A DNA stretch of 64,000 nucleotides from Marinifilum breve (GCF_003202155.1 NZ_QFLI01000002.1:558001-622000); one strand, 5' to 3'; positions 46,344 through 55,660 are shown, counted from the stretch's first letter. The notes: generated by a model not told the origin, from the letters alone. Made by a program: numbers and translations.

Positions 46344-48341
46344 TTAGAACAAGTTTTCCAATAATGAATCTTCAACCAAGTTTGGTAAAGTTACTTTTAG
46401 GTCTGGACGACGTTCCATTTCGCGTTTGATAGCGAACATAGCTTCATCGTTTCTGGCCCAGCTTCTTCTTGCAATACCGTTGTTCACATCATAGAACAAC
46501 ATGTTTTTCAAGCGAGCATCAGCTTCCGGAGTTCCATCAAGCAGCATGCCAAAACCACCGTTGATTACTTCTCCCCAACCTACTCCACCACCATTGTGGA
46601 TGGATACCCAGGTTGCACCTCTAAAGCTATCTCCAATTACATTGTGGATGGCCATATCAGCAGTAAACTTACTTCCATCGTAAATGTTCGAAGTCTCTCT
46701 AAAAGGAGAATCCGTACCACTCACATCATGATGATCGCGACCAAGAACCACAGGACCAATCTTTCCTTCTGCAATGGCATTGTTGAATGCTTCAGCAATT
46801 TTTGATCTACCTTCAGCATCAGCGTATAGAATACGAGCCTGAGAACCAACAACCATTTTGTTTTTCTTCGCATCCTTAATCCAGGTAATGTTATCCTGCA
46901 TTTGCAACTGAATCTCTTCTGGTGATGATTCCATGATTTCCTGCAATACATTCATTGCAATCTCATCGGTCATATCCAAATCTTCTGGTTTACCCGAAGT
47001 ACAAACCCAACGGAATGGTCCAAATCCGTAATCGAAACACATAGGACCTAAGATATCCTGAACGTATGATTTATAACGGAAATCGATACCATTTTCTGCC
47101 ATAATATCAGCTCCTGCTCTTGAAGCTTCCAAAAGGAATGCATTTCCATAATCGAAGAAATAAGTTCCTTTCGCTGTGTGATTATTGATTGCAGCTGCAT
47201 GACGACGCAATGAAGCTTGAACTTTTTCCTTGAATACCTCTGGTTCTTCACGAATTAATCTGTTCGATTCCTCGAAAGTAACATCAACAGGATAGTAACC
47301 ACCTGTCCATGGAATATGAAGTGAAGTTTGATCAGATCCTACGTGAATGAAGATATCTTCTTTATCGAAACGTTCCCAAACATCAACAACATTACCAATG
47401 TAAGCAATAGAAACAACCTCGCTTTTAGCCTGAGCTTCTTTTACACGGCTAACCAAGTCATCCATATTGTCTACCAATACATCAACCCATCCTTGTTCGT
47501 GACGCTTGGTTGCTGCTTTAGGATTTACTTCTGCTGCAATGGTAATACAACCTGAAATGTTACCAGCTTTAGGCTGAGCACCACTCATTCCACCCAAACC
47601 TGCTGTTAGGAAAATCTTACCTGATGGCGTTTCTCCTTTTTTCAACATTTTACGGAAAGCATTCATTACCGTAATGGTAGTACCATGAACGATTCCCTGA
47701 GGGCCGATGTACATGAATGAACCTGCAGTCATCTGACCATATTGTGATACACCTAGTGCATTAAATTTCTCCCAATGATCTGGCTTCGAGTAATTCGGAA
47801 TTACCATACCGTTGGTAACGATTACACGAGGAGCCCCTTTTGATGATGGGAACAATCCCATTGGGTGACCTGAATACATGTGCAATGTTTGCTCATCAGT
47901 CATAGTCGCCAAATACTTCATGCAAAGCAAGTACTGCGCCCAGTTTTGGAATACCGCACCATTACCACCGTAAGTAATCAATTCCTCTGGATGCTGCGCT
48001 ACTGCTGGATCCAAGTTGTTTTGCATCATTAGCATGATACCTGCAGCTTGCTTCGATTTTGCTGGATACTCCTCGATTGGACGAGCATACATTTTGTATT
48101 CTGGCTTGAAGCGATACATGTAAATGCGACCAAAATCCAATAGTTCCTGTGCAAATTCAGGAGCCAATTCAGCATGCCACTCTACCGGAAAGTAACGCAA
48201 TGCGTTGCGAATAGCCAATTGCTTTTCTTCTACCGATAAAATGTCTTTTCTTTTAGGAGCTCTGTTGGCATCCTTTGGATATTCTCTTTTAGCAGGCAAT
48301 TCCGATGGAATTCCCTGTAATATTAGTTCTTGAAATGTCAT
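46344..48341 (-). CDS. hutU: Urocanate hydratase (long form)
   Basis: 665 aa, the longer urocanase type seen in Bacteroidota and eukaryotes rather than the ~556-residue proteobacterial form. The Rossmann-like NAD site stretch LTAGLGGMSGAQPKAGNISGC, the catalytic-region Cys in DYGFGPFRWVCTSG and the C-terminal GRDHHDVSGTDSPFRET are all present. It converts urocanate to imidazolonepropionate, the second step of histidine degradation. It follows hutH by 12 bp, in one transcript from the hutH promoter. Confidence 0.93.
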   Translation of the reverse strand: MTFQELILQGIPSELPAKREYPKDANRAPKRKDILSVEEKQLAIRNALRYFPVEWHAELAPEFAQELLDFGRIYMYRFKPEYKMYARPIEEYPAKSKQAAGIMLMMQNNLDPAVAQHPEELITYGGNGAVFQNWAQYLLCMKYLATMTDEQTLHMYSGHPMGLFPSSKGAPRVIVTNGMVIPNYSKPDHWEKFNALGVSQYGQMTAGSFMYIGPQGIVHGTTITVMNAFRKMLKKGETPSGKIFLTAGLGGMSGAQPKAGNISGCITIAAEVNPKAATKRHEQGWVDVLVDNMDDLVSRVKEAQAKSEVVSIAYIGNVVDVWERFDKEDIFIHVGSDQTSLHIPWTGGYYPVDVTFEESNRLIREEPEVFKEKVQASLRRHAAAINNHTAKGTYFFDYGNAFLLEASRAGADIMAENGIDFRYKSYVQDILGPMCFDYGFGPFRWVCTSGKPEDLDMTDEIAMNVLQEIMESSPEEIQLQMQDNITWIKDAKKNKMVVGSQARILYADAEGRSKIAEAFNNAIAEGKIGPVVLGRDHHDVSGTDSPFRETSNIYDGSKFTADMAIHNVIGDSFRGATWVSIHNGGGVGWGEVINGGFGMLLDGTPEADARLKNMLFYDVNNGIARRSWARNDEAMFAIKREMERRPDLKVTLPNLVEDSLLENLF

Positions 48342-48353
48342 TTTGATTCTCTC

Positions 48354-49844
48354 CTATTTTACGATAAAAGCTCTGTTTTTCACAAACTCAACCATTGCAT
48401 TGATATCATCTTTCAATACGCGGTCATCTTCCAATTTGTCAACCTTCGATCTGATGATATCAAAGTTCTTTTCGATGATATCAGACAATCTGTTTGGTCT
48501 TCTGAATTCGATTGCCTGAGCAGCATACATCAACTCAATGGCAAAGATTTTCTCAATATTACCCAAAATCTGGTTGAACTTACGTCCGGAGATAGATCCC
48601 ATAGAAACATGATCTTCCTGACCCAATGAAGTTGGAACACTATCTGCTGATGGTGGGAAACACAATGATTTATTTTCGGTTACCAATGCTGCAGTTGTAT
48701 ATTGAGGAATCATGAAACCTGAGTTCAATCCTCCTCCGTTTGTCAACAAACGAGGCAAACCATATTTTCCTTCCAACAGCAAGTAACATCTTCTATCAGC
48801 AATATTACCTAGCTCAGAAGCCGCCAATGCACAATAGTCAATTGCCATAGCCAAAGGCTGACCGTGGAAGTTACCACCTGAAATTGCTTCTGTTTCGCTC
48901 AATACGATTGGATTATCGGTAACAGAGTTCATTTCGATTTCTGCCATTTCATTCACGTGAGCAAATGCATTTCTTGATGCTCCATGAACCTGAGGGATAC
49001 AACGCAATGAATAAGGATCCTGAACACGCTCGCAATTGCTATGCAATGCAAGGTTTTCTGATTCATCCAATAACATGCGCATGCGCTCTGCTACTTTTTT
49101 ATTTCCCGGGAATGGACGAATTTCGTGTAGCGCTGATTTGTAAGGAGCAGCACTTCCCATAAATCCTTCCAAGCTCATTGCTCCGGCAACATCTGCCAAA
49201 TCAAGCAAGTATTCCATTCTGTGCAGACCTTTAATGGTATGTGCCAAAATAAACTGCGTACCATTAATCAATCCCAATCCTTCTTTTGCTGCAAGACTAA
49301 TTGCCTCCAAACCATGATTAGCCAATACTTCTTTGGCAGGTTTAATTTCATCATTCACCCAAAATTCTCCTTCTCCCAATAATGGCAAGAACAGATGCGA
49401 TAATGGAGCCAAGTCACCCGATGCTCCAACAGAACCCTGCTCTGGAACAACTGGTAAAATATCATTTTCAATAAAGAATAAAATACGCTCGATTACTTCC
49501 AAACGAACACCTGAGAATCCTTGCGACAAAGCTTGCACCTTACAAATCATCATGATTTTCGACAACTCTTTGTCAATTGGATTACCAACACCTACGGCAT
49601 GAGTAATGATCAAGTTCTCCTGAAGCTTGCTTGTTTCTTCCGGAGAAATTTGAGTATCACAAAGTGGTCCAAAACCAGTGTTTACACCATAAACCGCTTT
49701 GTCTGAATTGGCCATAGTCTCAACCTTAGCTCTACATGCATTCACTTTAGCAATAGCTTCTTCAGTTAAGACAGCTTTTAGCTCACCACGAGCAATCTGT
49801 ATTGTTTTATCAACTGTTAGTCGATCTATCCCGTATTTAAACAT
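48354..49844 (-). CDS. hutH: Histidine ammonia-lyase
   Basis: 496 aa, normal length. The MIO prosthetic group is formed from A141-S142-G143 (GSVGASGDLAPLSH); Y52 in VYGVNTGFG and the helical lyase core are conserved. It deaminates L-histidine to urocanate. The gene has its own promoter carrying the LysR-type box at 49948-49962 and is followed by hutU. Confidence 0.95.
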   Translation of the reverse strand: MFKYGIDRLTVDKTIQIARGELKAVLTEEAIAKVNACRAKVETMANSDKAVYGVNTGFGPLCDTQISPEETSKLQENLIITHAVGVGNPIDKELSKIMMICKVQALSQGFSGVRLEVIERILFFIENDILPVVPEQGSVGASGDLAPLSHLFLPLLGEGEFWVNDEIKPAKEVLANHGLEAISLAAKEGLGLINGTQFILAHTIKGLHRMEYLLDLADVAGAMSLEGFMGSAAPYKSALHEIRPFPGNKKVAERMRMLLDESENLALHSNCERVQDPYSLRCIPQVHGASRNAFAHVNEMAEIEMNSVTDNPIVLSETEAISGGNFHGQPLAMAIDYCALAASELGNIADRRCYLLLEGKYGLPRLLTNGGGLNSGFMIPQYTTAALVTENKSLCFPPSADSVPTSLGQEDHVSMGSISGRKFNQILGNIEKIFAIELMYAAQAIEFRRPNRLSDIIEKNFDIIRSKVDKLEDDRVLKDDINAMVEFVKNRAFIVK

Positions 49845-49895
49845 TGTTTAAGTATTTTATATCGTTTATTCTAAACCTCTCAGTTTTATTTATTG

Positions 49896-49962
49896 CAAAT
49901 GTAAATGGTATTTTAATACCCAACAAGACTAGTTTTATCAAGATATAATAACCCAGAGTTAT
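49896..49962 (-). promoter_or_regulatory. hutH promoter with LysR-type operator
   Basis: On the minus strand: operator ATAACTCTGGGTTAT (49948-49962, inverted arms ATAAC/GTTAT, T-N11-A type), then 21 nt, then -33 TTG (49924-49926), a 20-nt spacer, and -7 TACATTTG (49896-49903). The spacer contains GGTATT-TT-AATACC, a perfect palindrome. Operator, -33 and -7 positions are identical to those of the ftcD promoter at 51895-51961. Confidence 0.75.
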
Positions 49963-50060
49963 CAATGGACAATTAGTAATGCGTAATGAATAATAAAAAG
50001 CATTCATTGCGATTAATTTCATTATTAAATGAAAGACATGGTTATCAATCTATAAATGAT

Positions 50061-50090
50061 AAAAAAAACCTGCCAGAAAACTGGCAGGTT
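50061..50090 (-). terminator. Terminator after ftcD
   Basis: AACCTGCCAG (50067-50076) pairs perfectly with CTGGCAGGTT (50081-50090) around AAAA; on the minus strand a U run follows. Confidence 0.92.
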
Positions 50091-50115
50091 CAACAACAAC
50101 ATAGTAATTCACTAA

Positions 50116-51816
50116 TTAGATCTTAGCATTCACTATATCAACAATTTCTTTTTCGTTAGCCACTGCTTTGTCAACAATCGCTTGTCCTTTAGCGATGATG
50201 TCCTCAGCCCAAGCCTTATCTGTAAGGTCAGCAGCATTGATCTTCACGTTCATGAATGCACCAATTACACCCGAACGAGCAGCCAAGGCACCTACTCCAG
50301 CATCGGTAACCGAGTTAGGGTTTCCGATTTCAGCCATCGCTTTGCAAACATCCATACAGCCTAAGCAAAGCTCCATGGTTTGGAAAGGAACCATAGTTGC
50401 AAACTTGGTAGCCTCTTCCATTGCTTCAGCACGAGCAGCTTTTTCTTCTTCTGTACCTTTTGGCATACGAACCGCATCCATAATTTTGTTGAATGCATTA
50501 GTATCTTCATCTACCAACCAAGTTAGTTTGGTGTGGTATTCTTTTCCTTTTTCAGCCCAATCAGAGAACTCTTCCCAACGTTCATCCCATCCTGGTTTGT
50601 GAGCAGAAAGGTTAGCGACCATTGAACCAAGAGCAGCACCCATTGCACCCATATAAGCAGAGATTGATCCTCCACCTGGAGCCATAGATTCAGAAGCTGT
50701 TTCTTCAACGAATTCAGTCAGGTTCATGTCAACCAATTTCTTCTGACCCTTCTTCGCTTCGTTCTCCAAGATGTACTCAATGATTTTCTTGTCTGCATCG
50801 AATGGATACAATTCATCCAAACCAAGAGATTTTACTGCGATCTTGATGATTTCACGATCAGCAATACCAGTTGAACGACCTTGCATGCGTAGGTAATGCT
50901 TACCAGCATCCAACATTGCTTTCAATGGTACAACACCTACCAACTCAGAACCAGTTACACGAATACCGCGAGCCTGAGCCTTAGCACATACCTCATCAAA
51001 TGCTTCGTGAATTGAAGTCACAGAGATGTCAGTCATGTTCATAGAGATCTGAGCCACTCCGAATTCTTCAATAAACCATCCGATTGCCTTGGTAGCTTTC
51101 AAAGTACCAGGAATCATTACTGGCTTACCGTTCTCATCTTTCACAATTTTACCTGTGATAGGATGTCCTTCACGCTTGGTACGACCTCGCTCACGAACGT
51201 CGAATGCAATTGCATTTGCACGACGAGTAGAAGTAGTATTCAAGTTGAAGTTATATGCAATTAGGAAGTTACGAGCACCAACCGCTGTAACACCTGATTT
51301 CGCTACTTCATCAGTAAATGCAGCAGGACCAAAATCTGGCTTCCACTCTTCTGTTCCGATTCTTTCTTTTACAGCTTCGTACTCCCCTTCGCGACAAACT
51401 GCCAGGTTCTTACGATCTGCCTTACGAGCAGCATGCTCATAACAATAAACTGGTACACCAGCTTCTTCACCAATACGCTGAGCCAATTTGTGTGCATACT
51501 CAACAGTTTCTTCCATTGTGATATTCGCTACAGGAACCAATGGACAAACATCGGTAGCACCAAAACGTGGATGAGCACCAGTGTGCTTGCTCATGTCAAT
51601 TAATTCAGCTGCTTTTTTTACAGCACGAAAAGCTGCTTCACAAACCTCATCAGGAGTTCCAACCATTGTAACAACTGTACGGTTGGTAGCTTTTCCTGGA
51701 TCAACGTCAATTAGGCTAACGCCTTCTACAGATTCAATTTCGTTAGTGATCTGCTTAATGATATTCATGTCGTTCCCTTCAGAAAAATTAGGAACACATT
51801 CGATTAATTGCTTCAT
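50116..51816 (-). CDS. ftcD: Bifunctional glutamate formimidoyltransferase / formimidotetrahydrofolate cyclodeaminase
   Basis: 566 aa fusion. Residues 1-~330 are the formiminotransferase (VPNFSEGND, SKHTGAHPRFGATDVCPLVPV with the catalytic His, and NFNLNTTSTRRANAIA). About 355-566 is the cyclodeaminase (EFVEETASESMAPGGGSISAYMGAMGAALGSMVANL). It transfers the formimino group of N-formiminoglutamate to tetrahydrofolate and then releases ammonia, completing histidine degradation to glutamate. It has its own promoter sharing the LysR element of hutH. Confidence 0.95.
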   Translation of the reverse strand: MKQLIECVPNFSEGNDMNIIKQITNEIESVEGVSLIDVDPGKATNRTVVTMVGTPDEVCEAAFRAVKKAAELIDMSKHTGAHPRFGATDVCPLVPVANITMEETVEYAHKLAQRIGEEAGVPVYCYEHAARKADRKNLAVCREGEYEAVKERIGTEEWKPDFGPAAFTDEVAKSGVTAVGARNFLIAYNFNLNTTSTRRANAIAFDVRERGRTKREGHPITGKIVKDENGKPVMIPGTLKATKAIGWFIEEFGVAQISMNMTDISVTSIHEAFDEVCAKAQARGIRVTGSELVGVVPLKAMLDAGKHYLRMQGRSTGIADREIIKIAVKSLGLDELYPFDADKKIIEYILENEAKKGQKKLVDMNLTEFVEETASESMAPGGGSISAYMGAMGAALGSMVANLSAHKPGWDERWEEFSDWAEKGKEYHTKLTWLVDEDTNAFNKIMDAVRMPKGTEEEKAARAEAMEEATKFATMVPFQTMELCLGCMDVCKAMAEIGNPNSVTDAGVGALAARSGVIGAFMNVKINAADLTDKAWAEDIIAKGQAIVDKAVANEKEIVDIVNAKI

Positions 51817-51894
51817 ATTGATTTAGATCTAAATTTGTTGCTTAAATTTTCCCATTACTTTACTCGAGTAATCGCAATAGGATTTCTAATTGTG

Positions 51895-51961
51895 TAAAGT
51901 TATCACTAAGTTTGATACCTAACAATACTATTTAATTTAGGGATTCATAACTATGAGTTAT
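51895..51961 (-). promoter_or_regulatory. ftcD promoter with LysR-type operator overlapping the lysR start
   Basis: On the minus strand: ATAACTCATAGTTAT (51947-51961), 21 nt, -33 TTG (51923-51925), 20 nt, -7-like TAACTTTA (51895-51902). The spacing equals that of the hutH promoter base for base. The region just downstream of -33 is also conserved (TTGTTaGGTATcAAA versus TTGTTgGGTATtAAA). The operator covers the lysR start codon at 51953, which suggests negative autoregulation. A further palindrome TTACTCGAGTAA is at 51860-51871. Confidence 0.75.
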
Positions 51962-52846
51962 CAAACGGAATTTAGACATTTCAGGTATTTTTTAGCACTA
52001 GCCGAGGACTTGCATTTTAGAAAAGCTTCGGAAAGGTTGTTCATCTCTCAACCTGGTTTGAGCCGACAAATCAAGCAAATGGAGGAGGCATTGGGAGTTA
52101 ATCTGTTTGAAAGGCACAATCGTAAAGTAAAGTTAACCAAAGCCGGAGAATACATGCAACGCGAACTCATCAATAACTTTCAGCGCCTGGATGATATCAT
52201 TTCGCATGCCAAATTGCTTAACGATGGTATGGATGGTAATTTAAAGTTAGGTTATGTGGGTTCAGCCATGCAAAGGGTTATTCCTGATTTATTACTAAAG
52301 TTCAAGGAGGAACATCCCAACGTATTGTTCGACATCAACGAAATGGACAACAACAAACAAATTAAAGCTTTGTTGAAACAGGAAATTGATGTTGGTTTTG
52401 TTAGAATGGAACGTGTTCCGAGGGGTTTGAATATCCTTCCTCTTTTCGAGGATACTTTTTCACTGGTTTTGCCTGCTGATCACAAGGTGGATGCCAGCAA
52501 TTTTAAAGGATTGTCACAATTTAAAGATGAACCTTTCATTCTGTTTGATTCCTCCTACAGTCAGTCCTATTACGAAAAGGTAATGCAGATTTTCGACGAT
52601 GCCGGCTTTGCACCAATCATCTCACACAATACGGTAAATGCAAGTTCCATATTCAGGCTAATCGAAAATAACTTTGGGGTATCCATTGTTCCAACTTCTT
52701 TAAAACTGGGTTTCGATATGAATATCAAGTTCATTGAGTTGGATAAAATTCCTCAGCGCACCACTTTAAAGTTGGTATGGAATTCCGTAAACACCAATCC
52801 CCTATTGGAGAACTTTTTGGATATTGCGGAGGATGTTGATTTTTAA
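51953..52846 (+). CDS. LysR family regulator, likely of histidine degradation
   Basis: 297 aa. N-terminal HTH: FRYFLALAEDLHFRKASERLFISQPGLSRQIKQMEEALGVNLFERHNRKVKLTKAG. C-terminal type 2 periplasmic-binding-like effector domain. It is divergent from ftcD, and the same T-N11-A box occurs in its own 5' end and in front of hutH, so it very probably activates hutHU and ftcD in response to urocanate or a related intermediate (inference). Confidence 0.88.
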   Translation: MSYQTEFRHFRYFLALAEDLHFRKASERLFISQPGLSRQIKQMEEALGVNLFERHNRKVKLTKAGEYMQRELINNFQRLDDIISHAKLLNDGMDGNLKLGYVGSAMQRVIPDLLLKFKEEHPNVLFDINEMDNNKQIKALLKQEIDVGFVRMERVPRGLNILPLFEDTFSLVLPADHKVDASNFKGLSQFKDEPFILFDSSYSQSYYEKVMQIFDDAGFAPIISHNTVNASSIFRLIENNFGVSIVPTSLKLGFDMNIKFIELDKIPQRTTLKLVWNSVNTNPLLENFLDIAEDVDF

Positions 52847-52901
52847 AAGTAATAATCCTCGAATTTCACAAATGATCAAGATTTAAATGAAATGATGTTT
52901 C

Positions 52902-52985
52902 CTGCTGGTTCGAGTTCATAGCTCGAATCTCTGCCATTAGGTTGATATGCATTTTGCTGCGCAGAGCATAAGCTTATAGCTCGCC
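52902..52985. repeat. REP-like palindromic element, copy 1 of 3
   Basis: GGTTCGAGTTCATAGCTCGAA (hairpin), TCTGCCATTAGG, GATATGCATTTTGCTGCGCAGAGCA, then a TAAGCTTATAGCTCG end. The same order occurs at 55578-55660 and 56345-56428. Each copy lies directly 3' of a minus-strand gene in the cassette-like region. Confidence 0.8.
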
Positions 52986-53003
52986 CTATTAGAAGTAGTT
53001 ATT

Positions 53004-53672
53004 TTACCATACAGTTGCCCAATATATAACATTCTCTGTTTTATTATTTAATGCATATCCACACATCATTCCATGTTGCCATTCATTTGGTAAATATTCA
53101 CAGTCATAGGTAATACTAAACTGATTACGACCTGAGATTGCTTTAATTATAAAAATTTCATAATCATCAGACAGATTGCATAAAGAACTACTGTTTTGAT
53201 ACTTGTCTAATGTAAAATAGGGAATTGGAATTTTTCCTAGTCTTTTGGAGTTCTTTTCAGCTATTCTTCGTTTTTTTGGAGTTTCTAAATTCTTATACCA
53301 TTTACCGTCAACAAATGTTCTATCGCTATAAGGTATCAATGTTAACAATGAAGTATCATTTGAATTATATTTCATTATTGATTTATTCTTAGCAGATAAC
53401 ATTATTCTCTCAAATTCATCCTTATCTGTTTTTCCATAGACCATTAAGGATTGTGTGTCAAATGTTGTTTCGTCCAACGTAGAATTATCCCCATAAATAA
53501 AGTTTGTAGTTACTCCAAAACTTTTCAACTCGTTAGAGTTAGGGAAATGTTCTGAAAGTTCTTGTCCTAATTGTTTTAAACTATATTCGTAATCTCCTTT
53601 AGCAGGATGGAAGTTACAATTGGCGCAACTTAATACCAGTAGCAGTTTTATTAATTTAAGCAAATGTTTCAT
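53004..53672 (-). CDS. Hypothetical secreted protein
   Basis: 222 aa, unrecognised. The N-terminus (LLKLIKLLLVLSCANCNFHPAKG) is a signal peptide, possibly of lipoprotein type at SC or NC. The mature part is mixed, Asn/Lys/Ser-rich, ending NKTENVIYWATVW. Codon use is more AT-biased than in the flanking hut genes. It is the promoter-distal member of the seven-gene minus-strand cassette-like series. Confidence 0.6.
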   Translation of the reverse strand: MKHLLKLIKLLLVLSCANCNFHPAKGDYEYSLKQLGQELSEHFPNSNELKSFGVTTNFIYGDNSTLDETTFDTQSLMVYGKTDKDEFERIMLSAKNKSIMKYNSNDTSLLTLIPYSDRTFVDGKWYKNLETPKKRRIAEKNSKRLGKIPIPYFTLDKYQNSSSLCNLSDDYEIFIIKAISGRNQFSITYDCEYLPNEWQHGMMCGYALNNKTENVIYWATVW

Positions 53673-53700
53673 CTTCGTTTTAATGTAAGCACAGGGACAT

Positions 53701-53845
53701 CATTAACAGTTGTACAAATCACATGCTTTACACCATATGCTTTGTGAACCGAATACTCCTCTCTCTGTATTTTAATAGTTTATTGTTTTTGTTACATTAT
53801 CTATGTTTGGCCTCTACTCCCCTTAAATTTTAACTTTTGTTAGAG
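53701..53845 (-). repeat. attC-like site (with cassette end of 53830-54366)
   Basis: In gene orientation the left end is CTCTAAC-AAA-AGTT (53832-53845, overlapping the gene's stop) and the right end is AACT-GTTAATG (53701-53711). TAAC pairs with GTTA and AGTT with AACT, leaving an extrahelical AAA on one side only: the R''-L''/L'-R' geometry of attC sites. The body aligns along its whole length with the site at 54925-55073 (GAACCGAATACTCCTCTC shared). Confidence 0.6.
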
Positions 53846-54366
53846 GTATGTGCACTTTCTTTATAATATTGATTGACTCTTTTTTGAATCCACCAAATTC
53901 CAAAAGGTAAATAGAGAATTAAAAGCATTTCAACAATTATGTCTGACGTTCTTATATTCTCTTGGAATTGAATTGTCTTTAAGGTTTTTGCAACTCCATA
54001 GGTTAAATAAATAAAAGTGAATAAAAATACCGGCATCAATATTGCTGATAGAACAGTTAATTCACTATAGTAGGTTTGCAACTGTAAAAAGACGATTACA
54101 TAAAGTATGACAACAACAATCAATCTATTTACCCATTTAAAATGTAAATTGCTAAGTATTTTTTTAGGTTTATTAAAGTGATTTATAACACTGTAGTTCC
54201 AGCACATATAAACGGTATAATAAATTAGGAGTGATATTCCTCTAAGTATATCTAACTCATATTCTCCTAAATCAAATAGCTTAAATATTGTAAGGGTTAA
54301 AATTAAGGGCAAGACAATCATCAAGGCAAAAATTTGCCAATGCTTCAGAGTTAAAAATAGTTTCAT
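53830..54366 (-). CDS. Small multi-pass membrane protein
   Basis: 178 aa, about five membrane segments (IFALMIVLPLILTLTIF, GISLLIYYTVYMCW, VNRLIVVVILYVIVFL, LSAILMPVFLFTFIYLTYG, MLLILYLPFGIWWI). Ends ESAHTSNKS with the stop inside an attC-like core. No family recognised. Confidence 0.6.
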   Translation of the reverse strand: MKLFLTLKHWQIFALMIVLPLILTLTIFKLFDLGEYELDILRGISLLIYYTVYMCWNYSVINHFNKPKKILSNLHFKWVNRLIVVVILYVIVFLQLQTYYSELTVLSAILMPVFLFTFIYLTYGVAKTLKTIQFQENIRTSDIIVEMLLILYLPFGIWWIQKRVNQYYKESAHTSNKS

Positions 54367-54417
54367 GTTTTTCTAAAGTTTCTTCTGTATATGTTTCAGT
54401 TTTTTCGTATGCATTAC

Positions 54418-54498
54418 CTCTAACAGTTTTGCCAAAATATGAGGAAAATTTTAAATACCGCATCATTATTTACAGCTCTACTTTTTTAACTTTTATTT
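54418..54498 (-). repeat. attC-like site (after the RDD gene)
   Basis: In gene orientation: AAAT-AAA-AGTT at the RDD gene end (54488-54498 on the complement) and AACT-GTTAGAG at the other end (54418-54428). The right end GTTAGAG is the exact complement of the CTCTAAC at the far end of the next cassette, as expected for two cassette junctions cut and rejoined at the same triplet. Confidence 0.5.
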
Positions 54499-54903
54499 GG
54501 TAATGATTCGTGTTTCGGATATTCTGTCATGCCATCCAATCGGTTTTTCTGAAAAAAAAGACAATTGTTCTAAAGGAATAAATCTACACAGTGTTCGTAA
54601 TAAAATATCTATAAAATTCACCTTTTCATTATCTAATCGAATAATCTTCGTTCTAGTAATTAGTTTGCCCAGAGTTGTATGGAAGATTCCCTTAAGAATG
54701 ATATAGTAAATAAATGCTATTGGCAAAAGAGTGAACTCTAAACTCATTGTTTGTCCTGCTTTCAAATTTTCTAGTAATCCTGCTTTTTTTAATGCGATTA
54801 CTATAAATGGGAGTAAGATAAACCATAAAATAGAAATGGATATACTATCTATTATCCAGTTTACAAATCGTTTCGTATTTGATGCAATTTTTATTGAATT
54901 CAT
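54493..54903 (-). CDS. RDD family membrane protein
   Basis: 136 aa. The RDD pattern is present: TKRFVNWIIDSISISILW (R..D), LLKGIFHTTLGKLITRTKI-type middle, and GWHDRISETRII at the end. Two to three membrane segments. RDD proteins are small integral membrane proteins of mostly unknown function, a few linked to ion transport. It belongs to the minus-strand cassette-like series. Confidence 0.8.
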   Translation of the reverse strand: MNSIKIASNTKRFVNWIIDSISISILWFILLPFIVIALKKAGLLENLKAGQTMSLEFTLLPIAFIYYIILKGIFHTTLGKLITRTKIIRLDNEKVNFIDILLRTLCRFIPLEQLSFFSEKPIGWHDRISETRIITK

Positions 54904-54924
54904 TTTTCTTAAAATTCATTTTCA

Positions 54925-55073
54925 GGAAAACAGTTATCAGCTGTACAAGACAAATGGTTTATGACATATGATCTATGAACCGAATACTCCTCTCAGTGTG
55001 CTTTAAAAGTTTTCGCTTTCATATTTTATTATCTCGTTAAGCTCAACAACCTTTAATTTTAACTTTTGTTAGC
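54925..55073 (-). repeat. attC-like site (after the DUF3592-like gene)
   Basis: In gene orientation: GGCTAAC-AAA-AGTTAAAA (55057-55073 on the complement; the stop TAA is inside TAAC) and AACT-GTTTTCC (54925-54935). About 150 bp long, homologous over its length to the site at 53701-53845. Confidence 0.6.
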
Positions 55074-55539
55074 CTTCGCTTGAGAAATATCCTCTATAAA
55101 TTCCAATCCATTTCTGTTTATTGCCAAAGAGGTCAAAGCCTAATGTAAAAAGGAGAAGAAAACCAGAACAAATTAAGCCGACATTTCCATTTCTTGTTTT
55201 TAAGCCCAGCTGGTCAAGATAATTTTCTCTCGGAATAAGAGTGTTAAAAGATATTTCAACATTTTCTTTATTTTCAGGCAATCTAGTTTCAATTATTCTA
55301 TTAATTACTCTTCTTTTGCCAATATACTTTTCATTTTTATATTCAAATTCATAGTTAATTTCAGTTGTTCTTCCATTAATGGGTATGAATTCAATTTTTT
55401 CCGCCTTTACTTTTTGTATGTCAAAAAAGTCAAACCAAGCATTTCGTAACATTAATTCCGAGAAAGAATGCAAAAAGAAACCTCCCCAAAACAAATAGCT
55501 AATTATAAAAGTGATTTTTAATAATTTCGTTAAAGTCAT
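55069..55539 (-). CDS. DUF3592-like membrane protein
   Basis: 156 aa. Membrane segments near residues 8-27 and 118-134 flank a beta-domain (KAEKIEFIPINGRTTEINYEFEYKNEKYIGKRRV), like the DUF3592 proteins at 26319 and 4936 but clearly divergent. Its stop codon lies inside an attC-like core. Confidence 0.6.
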   Translation of the reverse strand: MTLTKLLKITFIISYLFWGGFFLHSFSELMLRNAWFDFFDIQKVKAEKIEFIPINGRTTEINYEFEYKNEKYIGKRRVINRIIETRLPENKENVEISFNTLIPRENYLDQLGLKTRNGNVGLICSGFLLLFTLGFDLFGNKQKWIGIYRGYFSSEG

Positions 55540-55577
55540 TTAATTTTATATAATTTCATTTCACTATACATTTCCTA

Positions 55578-55660
55578 AAGGTTCGAGCCTGTGGCTCGGA
55601 TCTCTGCCATTGGGCAGATATGCATTTTGCTAGGCAGAGCAAGAACTACGAGCTTCCGCT
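55578..55660. repeat. REP-like palindromic element, copy 2 of 3
   Basis: GGTTCGAGCCTGTGGCTCGGA, TCTGCCATTGGGCAGA (hairpin), TATGCATTTTGCTAGGCAGAGCA, CGAGCTT. Directly 3' of the gene at 55674-56240. Confidence 0.8.

Noticed and set aside
52905-52935. tRNA-like T-loop words (GGTTCGAGT, also at 55580 and 56349)
   Set aside because: The words are parts of REP-like palindromes; no acceptor, D or anticodon stems can be formed around them.
54281-54466. 61-codon minus-strand frame between the RDD and membrane-protein genes
   Set aside because: It overlaps the start of the membrane protein gene and spans the attC-like junction; composition does not look like a real protein.
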